From Acidobacteriota bacterium (GTDB taxonomy: Bacteria; Acidobacteriota; Terriglobia; Terriglobales; Acidobacteriaceae): DNA of 44,651 nucleotides. The notes beneath the pieces were generated by a model. It saw only the letters and a list, made by a program, of their open reading frames with translations. It was not told where the DNA came from and searched no databases. Below, one piece after another: positions 15,944 through 23,946 of this stretch (position 1 is its first letter; the number at the start of each line of letters is the position of its first letter). The stretch lies in the NCBI GenBank assembly GCA_023265315.1, contig JAHFUA010000006.1:1-44651 (forward strand), read 5' to 3'. Position numbers and translations under genes: made by a program.

Positions 15944-16879
15944 CTACCGCGGGCTGTCGCGGTGGATTGCTTTGACGCGGTAACCCGCCCGGGCCAGCCG
16001 CTTGTAAACCTCTTCCGCAATAAACACCGAGCGGTGCTGCCCGCCCGTGCACCCGAACCCGATGGTCAGATAGCTCTTGCCCTCGTTGACGTAATGCGGC
16101 AGCAGGTAGATGAGCAGCTCGGAAATGCGGGAGATGAACTCCCGCGTCTGCGGGAAGGAGCGGATGTACTTGGCCACCCGCGGGTGCCGTCCGGTATGAG
16201 GGCGGAACTCGGGCACAAAGTGCGGGTTGGGCAAAAAGCGCACGTCGAACAGCAGGTCGGCTTCCTCGGGCACGCCCTGCCGGTAGCCGAAGCTCACACA
16301 GGAGACCAAAATGTTCTTGTCCGTGGCCTGCCGCTGGAAGCGCTCGGTCAGGTGTGCGCGGAGCTCGTGCACGTTGAACTTGGAGGTGTCGATCACCACG
16401 TCCGCCAGATTGCGCAGCGTGGAAAGCCGGCGGCGCTCGGCGGTGAGCGAAGCCTTCACCGGCGACGAGGTCCCCAGCGGATGCGGGCGGCGCGTCTCGC
16501 TGAAGCGCCGCAGCAGGGATTCGTCGGTGGCTTCCAGGTAGACCACGGTCGTCGGCAGCAGCTTCTTGACCGAGTGCAGGATGGCCGGCAGCTTGTCCAG
16601 ACGCTGCCCTTCGCGCACGTCCACCACCAGCGCCGCGCGTTCGATCTCCGAGTGCAGCACCAGCTCGGCGAAATGCGGGATGAGGTCCACCGGCAGGTTG
16701 TCCACGCAGTAGAAGCCGAGGTCCTCGAACGCCTTGAGCGCCGAACCCTTGCCCGAGCCGCTGATGCCGGTGATCAGCACCATCTCGGGCTGACGGCGGC
16801 GTGACCGAGGGCGCCCGTCGCTCCCGGCAGCCGGCTTGGAAGCGGCCCGCCGCTTCCTTTTCACCGAATGGCGCGGCAT
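15944..16879 (-). CDS. rapZ: RapZ family RNase adapter / P-loop nucleotide-binding protein
   Basis: RapZ in E. coli binds the small RNA GlmZ and steers RNase E to control glucosamine-6-phosphate synthase. The N-terminal half here has the P-loop GISGSGKG (38-45) and GFYCVDNLP (55-63). The C-terminal half has the conserved SVSFGYR-like CVSFGYRQGVP, FDVRFLPNPHF and IGFGCTGGQHRSVFIAE motifs. At 311 aa it has a basic extension of about 30 residues (KRKRRAASKPAAGS) before the P-loop, longer than in E. coli. The usual neighbour ptsN is not in this cluster; rpoN and hpf are. RNA binding is likely but unproven in this phylum. Confidence 0.93.
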   Translation of the reverse strand: MPRHSVKRKRRAASKPAAGSDGRPRSRRRQPEMVLITGISGSGKGSALKAFEDLGFYCVDNLPVDLIPHFAELVLHSEIERAALVVDVREGQRLDKLPAILHSVKKLLPTTVVYLEATDESLLRRFSETRRPHPLGTSSPVKASLTAERRRLSTLRNLADVVIDTSKFNVHELRAHLTERFQRQATDKNILVSCVSFGYRQGVPEEADLLFDVRFLPNPHFVPEFRPHTGRHPRVAKYIRSFPQTREFISRISELLIYLLPHYVNEGKSYLTIGFGCTGGQHRSVFIAEEVYKRLARAGYRVKAIHRDSPR

Positions 16880-16970
16880 AAGCTCGATGGTAGCAGAACT
16901 ACAGGATTAGACGATGGGGGCGCGTCTAAGGTTTACGCCCGGCGGATGCCACCGCCCAAATCCCGGCGAT

Positions 16971-18119
16971 TTATCTCGCTCCCGCCTGCTTCAGCAACTC
17001 GATCACCTGCTCGTTCTGCGGCCGGGCCGAGGCCCGAGCAAGCACACTAGCGCCATTCGACATGCGTGCATTGGGGTCGGCGCCCTTTTCGAGCAGCATC
17101 TGCACGATAGCAGTGTGTCCGCCGGCGGACGCTTCCATCAGGGCGGTGCGGCCGTCGCGAGCGCGGGCGTTCGGATTGGCGCCGTGCTCGAGCAGCAACT
17201 GGACGGCGCCGGTGTTGCCCGCGTCCGCCGCCTGCATCAGCGGAGTGGTGCCGTTCGAGCTGGGCGCGTTGGAATCGGCATGGTGGGCCAGCAGCGCCTC
17301 GACCGTCCCCGGATCGCCGCTCTCGGCGGCCAGCAGCAGCGGCGTTGTTCCGTTATTGTTGCTGGCGTTGGGATCCGCGTCGTGCTCGAGCAACTGACGG
17401 AGGGTGCGCTCGGCGCCGCGGGCAGCAGCATGATGCAGGGCTGTCCAGCGGCGTCGGTCGCGCGCATCCACCATGAGCCGCAGTTGGCTGGGAGCGCCGG
17501 TCCGCCGCTTGCGGGCGCCGAGCTTGTCGGCGTTTTCGGCGGCACCCAGCAAGGCAGACACCGTGCTGGGATCGTCACCCGCGGCGGCAATCATCAGTGC
17601 TGAGGTGCCGATCTTGTCCTGCGCGAGATAATCCGCTGCCGTGCCCAGCAGGATGCGAACGAGGTCGGTGCGGTGGGCATCGGCGGCAAGGATCACCGCG
17701 TTCCACCCATTGGCGTCCTTGACGCTGACGTCAGCGTGCCGGGCCAGCAGCAGGCGCAGGATCTCCGGACTGCCGTCATCGGCGGCGGTCAGCAACGCCG
17801 TCCAGCCCATGGCATCGCGGGCGTTGACGTCGGCGCCGGCAATGATGAGCATGCGCGCCAGCGCCGCATCCGTGCCCTCCGCCGACTTCATCAACGCCGT
17901 CACCCCGTGCTCGTCGCGGGCGTTGGGATCGGCGCCTTGTGCCAGCAAATGTTGGACCCGGGTGCGATCGTCGCGCTCCACCGCGGCCAGCAACGAGTCG
18001 TTGAGCTTCTTGGTTTCTTCGGCGGAGAGCGGTGGCGGGGCAGCGGGTTGTGGCGTAGTTTGTCCTGCCGCCAACGGCAGCAAGAGCAGAATCCAGAACA
18101 GTTGACGGAATAACCGCAT
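16971..18119 (-). CDS. Secreted ankyrin-repeat protein
   Basis: From ATG 18119 (382 aa) it begins with a signal peptide (MRLFRQLFWILLLLPLAAGQ) and a proline-rich stretch. Then come about nine ankyrin repeats, recognisable by DPNARDEHGVTALMKSA, ADVNARDAMGWTALLTAA, DPNASNNNGTTPLLLAA and NPNARARDGRTALMEA. The fifth repeat region carries a basic insert (KLGARKRRTGAPSQLRL). The GTG at 18149 would add ten residues but breaks the signal sequence. Ankyrin stacks bind other proteins, and the partner is unknown. Its place between hpf and rapZ is unusual, because this cluster normally encodes cytoplasmic regulators. The periplasmic location is inferred from the signal peptide alone. Confidence 0.85.
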   Translation of the reverse strand: MRLFRQLFWILLLLPLAAGQTTPQPAAPPPLSAEETKKLNDSLLAAVERDDRTRVQHLLAQGADPNARDEHGVTALMKSAEGTDAALARMLIIAGADVNARDAMGWTALLTAADDGSPEILRLLLARHADVSVKDANGWNAVILAADAHRTDLVRILLGTAADYLAQDKIGTSALMIAAAGDDPSTVSALLGAAENADKLGARKRRTGAPSQLRLMVDARDRRRWTALHHAAARGAERTLRQLLEHDADPNASNNNGTTPLLLAAESGDPGTVEALLAHHADSNAPSSNGTTPLMQAADAGNTGAVQLLLEHGANPNARARDGRTALMEASAGGHTAIVQMLLEKGADPNARMSNGASVLARASARPQNEQVIELLKQAGAR

Positions 18120-18192
18120 CAGCTCGCCGATGCCATTGTAGGGCGACACGCGTGCAGAAATGTGTGTACTAATTGCTGTGTTCTGAAAACCA

Positions 18193-18218
18193 AACGGGGC
18201 ACCTCTCTGTGCCCCGTT
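18193..18218 (-). terminator. Intrinsic terminator downstream of hpf
   Basis: A perfect 10-bp stem (AACGGGGCAC / GTGCCCCGTT) with a six-base loop. On the minus strand it is followed by TGGTTTT. It lies 37 bases after the hpf stop and ahead of the ankyrin gene, so it should reduce read-through into the ankyrin-rapZ genes. Confidence 0.75.
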
Positions 18219-18222
18219 AAGC

Positions 18223-18254
18223 CTGACTCCTGACTACCGACTCCTGACTCCTGG
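18223..18254. repeat. Tandem CTGACTCC repeat after hpf
   Basis: Iterations of CTGACTCCTGACT and ACCGACTCCTGACTCCTG directly after the hpf stop codon and before the terminator hairpin. They are short tandem units with a period of about 8-9 bases. Confidence 0.7.
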
Positions 18255-18848
18255 TTACGGCGCTTCGATCAGCTCCATTTTGCCGTCTTTGGTGCGATGG
18301 AGCACTTTCACCCGCCCCTGGTTGTCGCGGAACACGAACACATCGCGGTCGCGGAACTCGGCTTCTTTGATGGCTTCTTCCAGAGTCAGCGGGCGCAGGG
18401 CCACGGAGCTGTCGTCGCGTGTCACATGAGCTTCTGCGGTCCGCACCACGGCGGGATAGGTGTGCACCACCACCGGCACGGCGGTCGAAAGATTATTCCC
18501 GACGGCGGCCTGCTGCTCGGCGGCGGTGGCCTCCCCATTCCACTTTTTCTTGGGCTGGCGCTTCTTGTCCCTCCAGCGCCCTTTGTATTTGAGCGCCTGG
18601 CTCTCGATGCGCTCCAGGGCTTCGCCCACGGCGGAATTCATGTCCCCGGCTTCGGCGATGCCGACAATGGGATGGGTGCGAATCGTGATGGTGATCTCGG
18701 CGATGTGGCGGTGTTTCTCTGCCGCGAGGATGACGTTGGTCTTAAATGCGGTACCCAGGATTTTTTGCAGCTTGGCAAGGCCTTGATCGATCTGCTTGCG
18801 GACGGCGGGAGTGGCTTCGTACTGCCTGCCGGTATATTCCACGTTCAT
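18255..18848 (-). CDS. hpf: Ribosome hibernation promoting factor, long form
   Basis: Binds the decoding region of the 30S subunit and joins ribosomes into inactive 100S dimers. ATG 18848 has an excellent AAAGGAGG site. The N-terminal S30AE domain (about 1-100) opens MNVEYTGRQYEATPAVRKQI and has the basic LKYKGRWRDKKRQPKKK end. A variable linker follows. The C-terminal dimerisation domain (about 140-197) has RPLTLEEAIKEAEFRDRDVFVFRDN and VLHRTKDGKMELIEA. Length (197 aa) and the second domain identify the long type. It lies right after rpoN, which suggests co-expression. Confidence 0.95.
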   Translation of the reverse strand: MNVEYTGRQYEATPAVRKQIDQGLAKLQKILGTAFKTNVILAAEKHRHIAEITITIRTHPIVGIAEAGDMNSAVGEALERIESQALKYKGRWRDKKRQPKKKWNGEATAAEQQAAVGNNLSTAVPVVVHTYPAVVRTAEAHVTRDDSSVALRPLTLEEAIKEAEFRDRDVFVFRDNQGRVKVLHRTKDGKMELIEAP

Positions 18849-19006
18849 AAAGCCTCCTTTGTCCCGTGCCCTAGCCCAAAGGGGATTCAGGACTGGTTCA
18901 CGACGGAGTCACTTTGGCCACGCTGGTTGCCAACAGCGGAATCTGCCAAGGTGACTCGCCCCGGAAGCTGCGGGCTGCTCCCGCCGCGTCCTGGGCCGAC
19001 AATGGC

Positions 19007-20767
19007 CTAGTTTTTCACTCTGCGCTGATGGGTGCTCGGGATGCGCATGTCCTCCCGATATTTCGCGACCGTGCGACGAGTGACCTGGATGCCCTGCGAC
19101 TGCAGGATGCGGGTGATCTGCTCGTCGGTGAGCGGCCTGGCAGGATCCTCTTCCTCGATCAGTTTCTTGACCCGGCGTTTGAGGATGAGGAGCGAGGTGT
19201 TGGAGCCCTCAGGTCCATTCACGCTCTCACTGAAGAAGTACCGCAGCTCGAACACTCCCTGGGGAGTGTGCGCGTACTTGTTGGCGACGGCGCGGCTGAC
19301 GGTGGAGGGATGGACGCCAATCTCCTCCGCCACTTCCTTGATCATCATGGGCTTGAGCTGATCGATGCCGAAATCCAGGAAGTCGCGCTGCCGGCCGATA
19401 ATGGCGTAGCACACCTTCACGATAGTCTGCTTGCGCTGCTCGATGTTCTTGATGAGCTGGATGGCTGACTTGTAGCGCTCCTTGACGTAGGTGCGCACGT
19501 CCTTCTCGGCGGTGTCGCGGCTCAGCAAGCGCCGGTAGGCGGGATTCAGACGAAGCTGCGGAACATCGTCGTCGTTCATCACCACCACCCACTCGTCGCC
19601 CTGCTTGACGAAGGCCACGTCCGGCTCGATCAAGCGCGCGTCGCTGCGGTTGTAGCGCAGCCCGGGCCGCGGGTCCAGTGTCTTGATGTAGTCCAGGGCC
19701 GCCATCACCGCCTCCAGCGGGCGCCCGATGGCCTTCGAGATTTCGCGGTACTGCTTGTTCTGCAGCGGACGCAGGTGCTCGTCCACGATCACCGTGGCAT
19801 CCTCGAGCACCTGTTCGGTGTCGCCGTTCAGCCCGTGGGACTTGCGGAACTGCTGCTGGTACTTGAGCTGGGCGAGCAGACACTCGCGCAGGTCGCGTGC
19901 CGCCACCCCCACCGGATCCATCTGGCGTACCAACTCGATGGCTTCGTGCAGGTCCTCGCGGCTGAAGCCGGGACGCGGGAACTCCAACAGCTTGCGCTCC
20001 ACCTTGGCGTCAGGCGCGGCGCCGGCCTCGGCTTCGACCTCGGCAGGTTCCAATTCACCAACCGCTTCTTCCACCGCAACGCTGCTGCCGTCGGTCTCAG
20101 TCTCGAAGATGCCTGCGGCCTCCTGGAGCGGACTTGACGCCGCCGGCAGGCTCGCGGCGTCCAGGGCATCCGGCTCCGCTTCGGCGGCAATTTCCGAGAT
20201 CACGGACTCCGCCGCCTCGTCCTTTTCTCCCGGCTGCACCGGCAGGCCCAGCAGCTCTTCATCGCTGGCGATCAGATATCCATCTTCATTCAGGTTGCCG
20301 ATCACCTGTTCGGCAGCCTCGCGCACCCTAGCGGACACATTCATGGCGCCGAGCTGCCACGTCAGGTGGTCGGTGAGGGTGCTGGGACGCGAAAGGAAAT
20401 TCTCGAAAGAAGGCTTCTCGATGATCTCCGAAGCCGGGCTGCGATAACCCGGGTCCAAATAATCCTGGAAGAAAGACCCAAAGTCGATCTCCTCAAACGG
20501 GTCTTTATTCTCCCCCTCCAGCACCGGCTCATCGGCCGCCTGGGAAGGATCGCGTTCCCGGTCTTCTTCCCGGGCCGCCACTTCGTCGAGCAGGGGGACC
20601 GAGGATTCCAGCTCCTCCAACACCGGGTTCTCCACCATCTCGGCGGTGATCATGTCCCTGAGCTCCAACTTGTTCAGAGCCAGGACGCTGACCATCTGCA
20701 CCAGGCCCGGGGTAAGGATCTGCTTCTGGGTGACCTTCAGGTTCAGTCTGGGCTGGAGTAAGACCAT
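19007..20767 (-). CDS. rpoN: RNA polymerase sigma-54 factor
   Basis: Alternative sigma factor needing AAA+ activators and reading -24/-12 promoters. Region I at the N-terminus is LNLKVTQKQILTPGLVQMVS and on, with AEMVENPVLEELE. A long acidic, alanine-rich region II (roughly 60-265, with EVEAEAGAAPDAKVERK) separates it from the core-binding domain (MDPVGVAARDLRECLLAQL). The DNA-binding part has an HTH (EIGVHPSTVSRAVANKY) and the RpoN box RRTVAKYRED near the end. At 586 aa it is longer than E. coli RpoN (477 aa), mostly because of region II. The lptB-rpoN-hpf order is conserved across many Gram-negatives. Confidence 0.96.
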   Translation of the reverse strand: MVLLQPRLNLKVTQKQILTPGLVQMVSVLALNKLELRDMITAEMVENPVLEELESSVPLLDEVAAREEDRERDPSQAADEPVLEGENKDPFEEIDFGSFFQDYLDPGYRSPASEIIEKPSFENFLSRPSTLTDHLTWQLGAMNVSARVREAAEQVIGNLNEDGYLIASDEELLGLPVQPGEKDEAAESVISEIAAEAEPDALDAASLPAASSPLQEAAGIFETETDGSSVAVEEAVGELEPAEVEAEAGAAPDAKVERKLLEFPRPGFSREDLHEAIELVRQMDPVGVAARDLRECLLAQLKYQQQFRKSHGLNGDTEQVLEDATVIVDEHLRPLQNKQYREISKAIGRPLEAVMAALDYIKTLDPRPGLRYNRSDARLIEPDVAFVKQGDEWVVVMNDDDVPQLRLNPAYRRLLSRDTAEKDVRTYVKERYKSAIQLIKNIEQRKQTIVKVCYAIIGRQRDFLDFGIDQLKPMMIKEVAEEIGVHPSTVSRAVANKYAHTPQGVFELRYFFSESVNGPEGSNTSLLILKRRVKKLIEEEDPARPLTDEQITRILQSQGIQVTRRTVAKYREDMRIPSTHQRRVKN

Positions 20768-20876
20768 CGCGTGTGTACGGCTTCCAGATTCCTGTTGTAA
20801 CCTATCCGGGCGTTGCGGCCTAGATGACTACGGTACCCATCGCCGGGCTGCCGTGCGATTACCTCTGCAATCTTGC

Positions 20877-21605
20877 CTAAACCAGCGAGAAACTTTCGCC
20901 TAGATAGACCCGCTTGACCTCGGGGTCGTTGCCTAACTGCTCCGGAGTACCCGTGCGGAAGATACGGCCCTCGTTGATGATGTAGGCGCGGTCGGTGACC
21001 GAGAGGGTCTCGCGCACGTTGTGGTCGGTCACCAGCACTCCGATCCCGCTCGCCTTCAGGTCGAAGATGATCTTCTGCAAGTCCAGGACGGCGATGGGGT
21101 CGATCCCGGAAAAGGGCTCGTCCAGCAGCATGAACGAGGGCGAGATGCACAGGCAGCGCGCAATCTCGACCCGGCGCCGCTCGCCGCCGGAGAGCGCGTA
21201 GCCCCGGTTCTTGCGGATCACCCCCAGGCCGAGCTGATCGATCAGTTTTTCCAGCCGCTCCCGGCGCTCGTGCCAGGAGATGGGTTGCGCTTCCAGCACC
21301 GCCAAGATGTTTTCCTCGACCGTCAGCTTGCGAAAAATCGAGGGCTCCTGCGACAGGTAGCTGATGCCATAGTTGCGCGCCCGCAGGTACATGGGCACGT
21401 CGGTGATGTCGTTGCCATCCAGCAGCACCCGCCCGGTGTCCGGCGGCGCCAGCCCCACGATCATGTAGAAGCTGGTGGTCTTACCGGCACCGTTCGGGCC
21501 CAACAGACCTACTACTTCCCCTTGGCTGATGCGGAGAGTAACGCCATTGACCACCCTGCGACCGCGGTATGATTTGCTGATCTCGTCAGTCGCCAGAGTC
21601 TGCAT
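20877..21605 (-). CDS. lptB: LPS export ABC transporter ATPase
   Basis: ATPase powering LPS extraction from the inner membrane together with LptF/LptG, which are not in the window. The 242 aa have Walker [10 protein letters not shown] (36-44), signature [13 protein letters not shown] and Walker [14 protein letters not shown], with the family's [15 protein letters not shown]-loop. Its ATG directly abuts the stop of the lptC/A gene (no spacer), so the two are coupled. rpoN follows after 109 bases. Confidence 0.95.
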   Translation of the reverse strand: MQTLATDEISKSYRGRRVVNGVTLRISQGEVVGLLGPNGAGKTTSFYMIVGLAPPDTGRVLLDGNDITDVPMYLRARNYGISYLSQEPSIFRKLTVEENILAVLEAQPISWHERRERLEKLIDQLGLGVIRKNRGYALSGGERRRVEIARCLCISPSFMLLDEPFSGIDPIAVLDLQKIIFDLKASGIGVLVTDHNVRETLSVTDRAYIINEGRIFRTGTPEQLGNDPEVKRVYLGESFSLV

Positions 21606-23849
21606 TCACTTGCCCGTATGGGTCTGGGTGACGGTGCGAGTCGCACTCTCACTACCTGCCAGCACCGTATCACTGCGACTGTAGAAAGTCAACGAATCGC
21701 CGGTGATAACGCCGCGTTCGGCATCAAAAATGCTAGGACGTCCACCCCTCAGGACGTATTTACCATCCGCTGCCGTGTAAGTCATTGTATTTCCTACCGC
21801 TTTTCTGGAAGGTTGCTGGACGACCACGTGTCCTCGGGCCACAATTTCCTCAATCTGACTGGCATCGGACGTGCCCTGCGTCGCACTGCTCTGGCCCCGG
21901 GGCTTGAGGAGAACGTCAGCATCGTCGGCGCTCATCGTCCCCTCTGTTGACTTAAGCAATACCCCCCCATGGAAGACCGCCCGGCGCTGTGGGTCGGAGT
22001 AGGTCAGTGAGGAGGCGGTTACCGTGACCGGCGTCCCCTTGGACTTGCCGTCGTTCTGGACAAAGACCGTGGAAACCGCCTGCCTAGCGCCTTTGGCCTT
22101 CAGGACGCGGTCGGCGCGGTCGAATTCGATCAGCGGCGCCTCCACGATGTTGCTACCTTGCCACAGACGCGCCGAGCCGGAGTAGGTCGCGGTGCTGGTC
22201 TGGCGGCGGGCGGTCATGCTGTCGGCGGTCACGTGGATGGGTTCGGCCCCCCCCAGCAGCGCCCCGCCTGGCTGCGGCCGCGTCTCCCGGTAGGTGGTCT
22301 TGACCTCACCTTCGGCGAAGGCGTCGCCGGTGCGCCGGTTGAGCTTAAGCACGCGGGCGGTGGTCGCGCCGCCGGCTTCCATCCAGCGGGGCGAGCCGGT
22401 CAGCACCAGGGTTTCATCGCCCGGAGTGTAGTGCGCCTGGTTGGCCGTGGCGCTGCGCTGCGCGTCGTTATACCGCACATTGCCCTGCTGAACCACGCTC
22501 GCGATGCCGCCGTCGCTGGGATTGAATGCCACGTCCAGGGTCTGGCTGGTGCTTACCTTGTCGGGTTGTCCCGGTGTCGCGCCGACAATTTTGGCATCCG
22601 GCTCACCATGCACCGCGCGCAGACGGCTGTCCGCGTCGAAGCTCATGTCGAAGCGCCCGGCGGTAATGACGGTATCGCCCTGGGTGGCGGCCGGTGCTTG
22701 CGGGCGTATCGTGATCCTGGCCGTGCCGCCGGTCACGGCCCGCTCCAGTCGTCCCTCGGCGAGGAACAGGTCGAGCACGTCGGAGGCCAGCTCGACGGAT
22801 TGCGCGGCCTGCTTGGCGGTTGCGCGCTGGTCCTGGATGAACCGCACACCATCCGTCGCTTTGACCTGGGTGAGGACATTCCGCGGGCCGAAGGCCAGTG
22901 TGGCGCGTCCCGCGGCACCGTGAAACGGCGATGGTCCCTCCTGCTGGAACTTCACACCTCCGAAGAGCACGCCCGACTGGATCTCGTTCTTGGGTCCCAG
23001 CGCGAAGTCGCCCTGGGCGGCCTCGACGCGGGCCGGGTTGGCGCCCCGTGTGAGGCCGCGCAGGTCGCCGGCAGCGGCCATGCGGGAGATACTGTTGTCG
23101 TCGCGCAGGTAGAGCGTAAGCTGGCGGGCGTCAATATCGGACGCCGGGCGCTCAATGCGCGCGGCCTCCAGCACCGCCCGCCGCGGGTTCTGCGTGATGA
23201 TCGCGTGCCGCGCCAGGATCGTTGCCCCCTCCAGCGTCTCGACCTGCACCTGGGAGCCCAGCGTTAGCGTGTTCGATTTCGCATCGTAGGTCGCGCCCAA
23301 GGCGCTACCGGTGGCCTGCGGGATGCGGAATTCGATCTTCTCGCGCGTCGCTGCCGCGCCCGTCTTCTGGTTGAAAGTCAGGCCGCTGGTTTTTAGGTGG
23401 ATGGGATTCTTCAGCTCCACGGGCGCCGCCTGGTCGGGACGTACCGGGCCTTGCGCATCGCCCTCCAGATCGATGGCCACATCGCCGTGGGCGATGATGT
23501 CCCCTGAATTGGGGTCATATTCGAAACTGTTGCCGTAGATCTGGTCGAAGCGGTCGGAGCGGCGACCGTACACCAGGATGCTCACGTCGTGCAGCTCGGC
23601 CCTGCCGCCCTCCTTGTACTGCACGGCCTTGGAGGCGTGCACGGTGAAGATCGTCCGCCCGGCTTCGGACTTTGACAGCGTGAAGCCCTGCGTGCTCTGC
23701 TGGATTTCGACGCCCATGCTGCCGGGCGCGCGCTCTGCGACCCGCCAGGCGTGAATGCGTCCGTAGAGGTAGTAGGCGAGGGAGATCGCAATCACGAAGA
23801 TGGCCGCCGCCGCAAACCATTTGCGCAGGCGCTTGGGGTCCAGAGGCAT
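21606..23849 (-). CDS. LptC/LptA (OstA) fusion-type LPS export protein
   Basis: Large bridge protein for LPS transport. It has 747 residues. An N-terminal membrane anchor (about 11-30; FAAAAIFVIAISLAYYLYG) leads into an LptC-like beta domain (MGVEIQQSTQGFTLSKSEAG, FTVHASKAVQYKEGG, about 45-180). Then come repeated OstA-type beta-jellyroll units with LTYSDPQRRAVFHGGVLLKS and MTYTAADGKYVLRGG near the C-terminus. In E. coli LptC (191 aa) and LptA (185 aa) are separate; here one chain spans both and is about twice their sum. It abuts lptB and belongs to the same operon. The exact number of jellyroll units was not determined. Confidence 0.85.
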   Translation of the reverse strand: MPLDPKRLRKWFAAAAIFVIAISLAYYLYGRIHAWRVAERAPGSMGVEIQQSTQGFTLSKSEAGRTIFTVHASKAVQYKEGGRAELHDVSILVYGRRSDRFDQIYGNSFEYDPNSGDIIAHGDVAIDLEGDAQGPVRPDQAAPVELKNPIHLKTSGLTFNQKTGAAATREKIEFRIPQATGSALGATYDAKSNTLTLGSQVQVETLEGATILARHAIITQNPRRAVLEAARIERPASDIDARQLTLYLRDDNSISRMAAAGDLRGLTRGANPARVEAAQGDFALGPKNEIQSGVLFGGVKFQQEGPSPFHGAAGRATLAFGPRNVLTQVKATDGVRFIQDQRATAKQAAQSVELASDVLDLFLAEGRLERAVTGGTARITIRPQAPAATQGDTVITAGRFDMSFDADSRLRAVHGEPDAKIVGATPGQPDKVSTSQTLDVAFNPSDGGIASVVQQGNVRYNDAQRSATANQAHYTPGDETLVLTGSPRWMEAGGATTARVLKLNRRTGDAFAEGEVKTTYRETRPQPGGALLGGAEPIHVTADSMTARRQTSTATYSGSARLWQGSNIVEAPLIEFDRADRVLKAKGARQAVSTVFVQNDGKSKGTPVTVTASSLTYSDPQRRAVFHGGVLLKSTEGTMSADDADVLLKPRGQSSATQGTSDASQIEEIVARGHVVVQQPSRKAVGNTMTYTAADGKYVLRGGRPSIFDAERGVITGDSLTFYSRSDTVLAGSESATRTVTQTHTGK

Positions 23850-23885
23850 GTCTGAGTTCTATCTTACGCGAGGAAGGGGGCGGCA

Positions 23886-23913
23886 GTTGGCTCTGGGCTG
23901 TTGGCTCTGGGCT
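23886..23913. repeat. Tandem duplication of a 14-mer
   Basis: GTTGGCTCTGGGCT occurs twice without a gap in the 97-base interval between recJ and lptC/A. Nothing else is seen there. Confidence 0.8.
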
Positions 23914-23946
23914 TGTAGCGCCGGCGTCTCGCCCCCACATAGTTCT

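Noticed and set aside
18849-19006. TTGGCAGATTCCGCTGTTGGCA on the hpf strand, considered as a sigma-54 promoter between rpoN and hpf (key parts TTGGCA and TTGGCA)
   Set aside because: The GG and GC dinucleotides are not 10 bases apart as the -24/-12 promoter requires.
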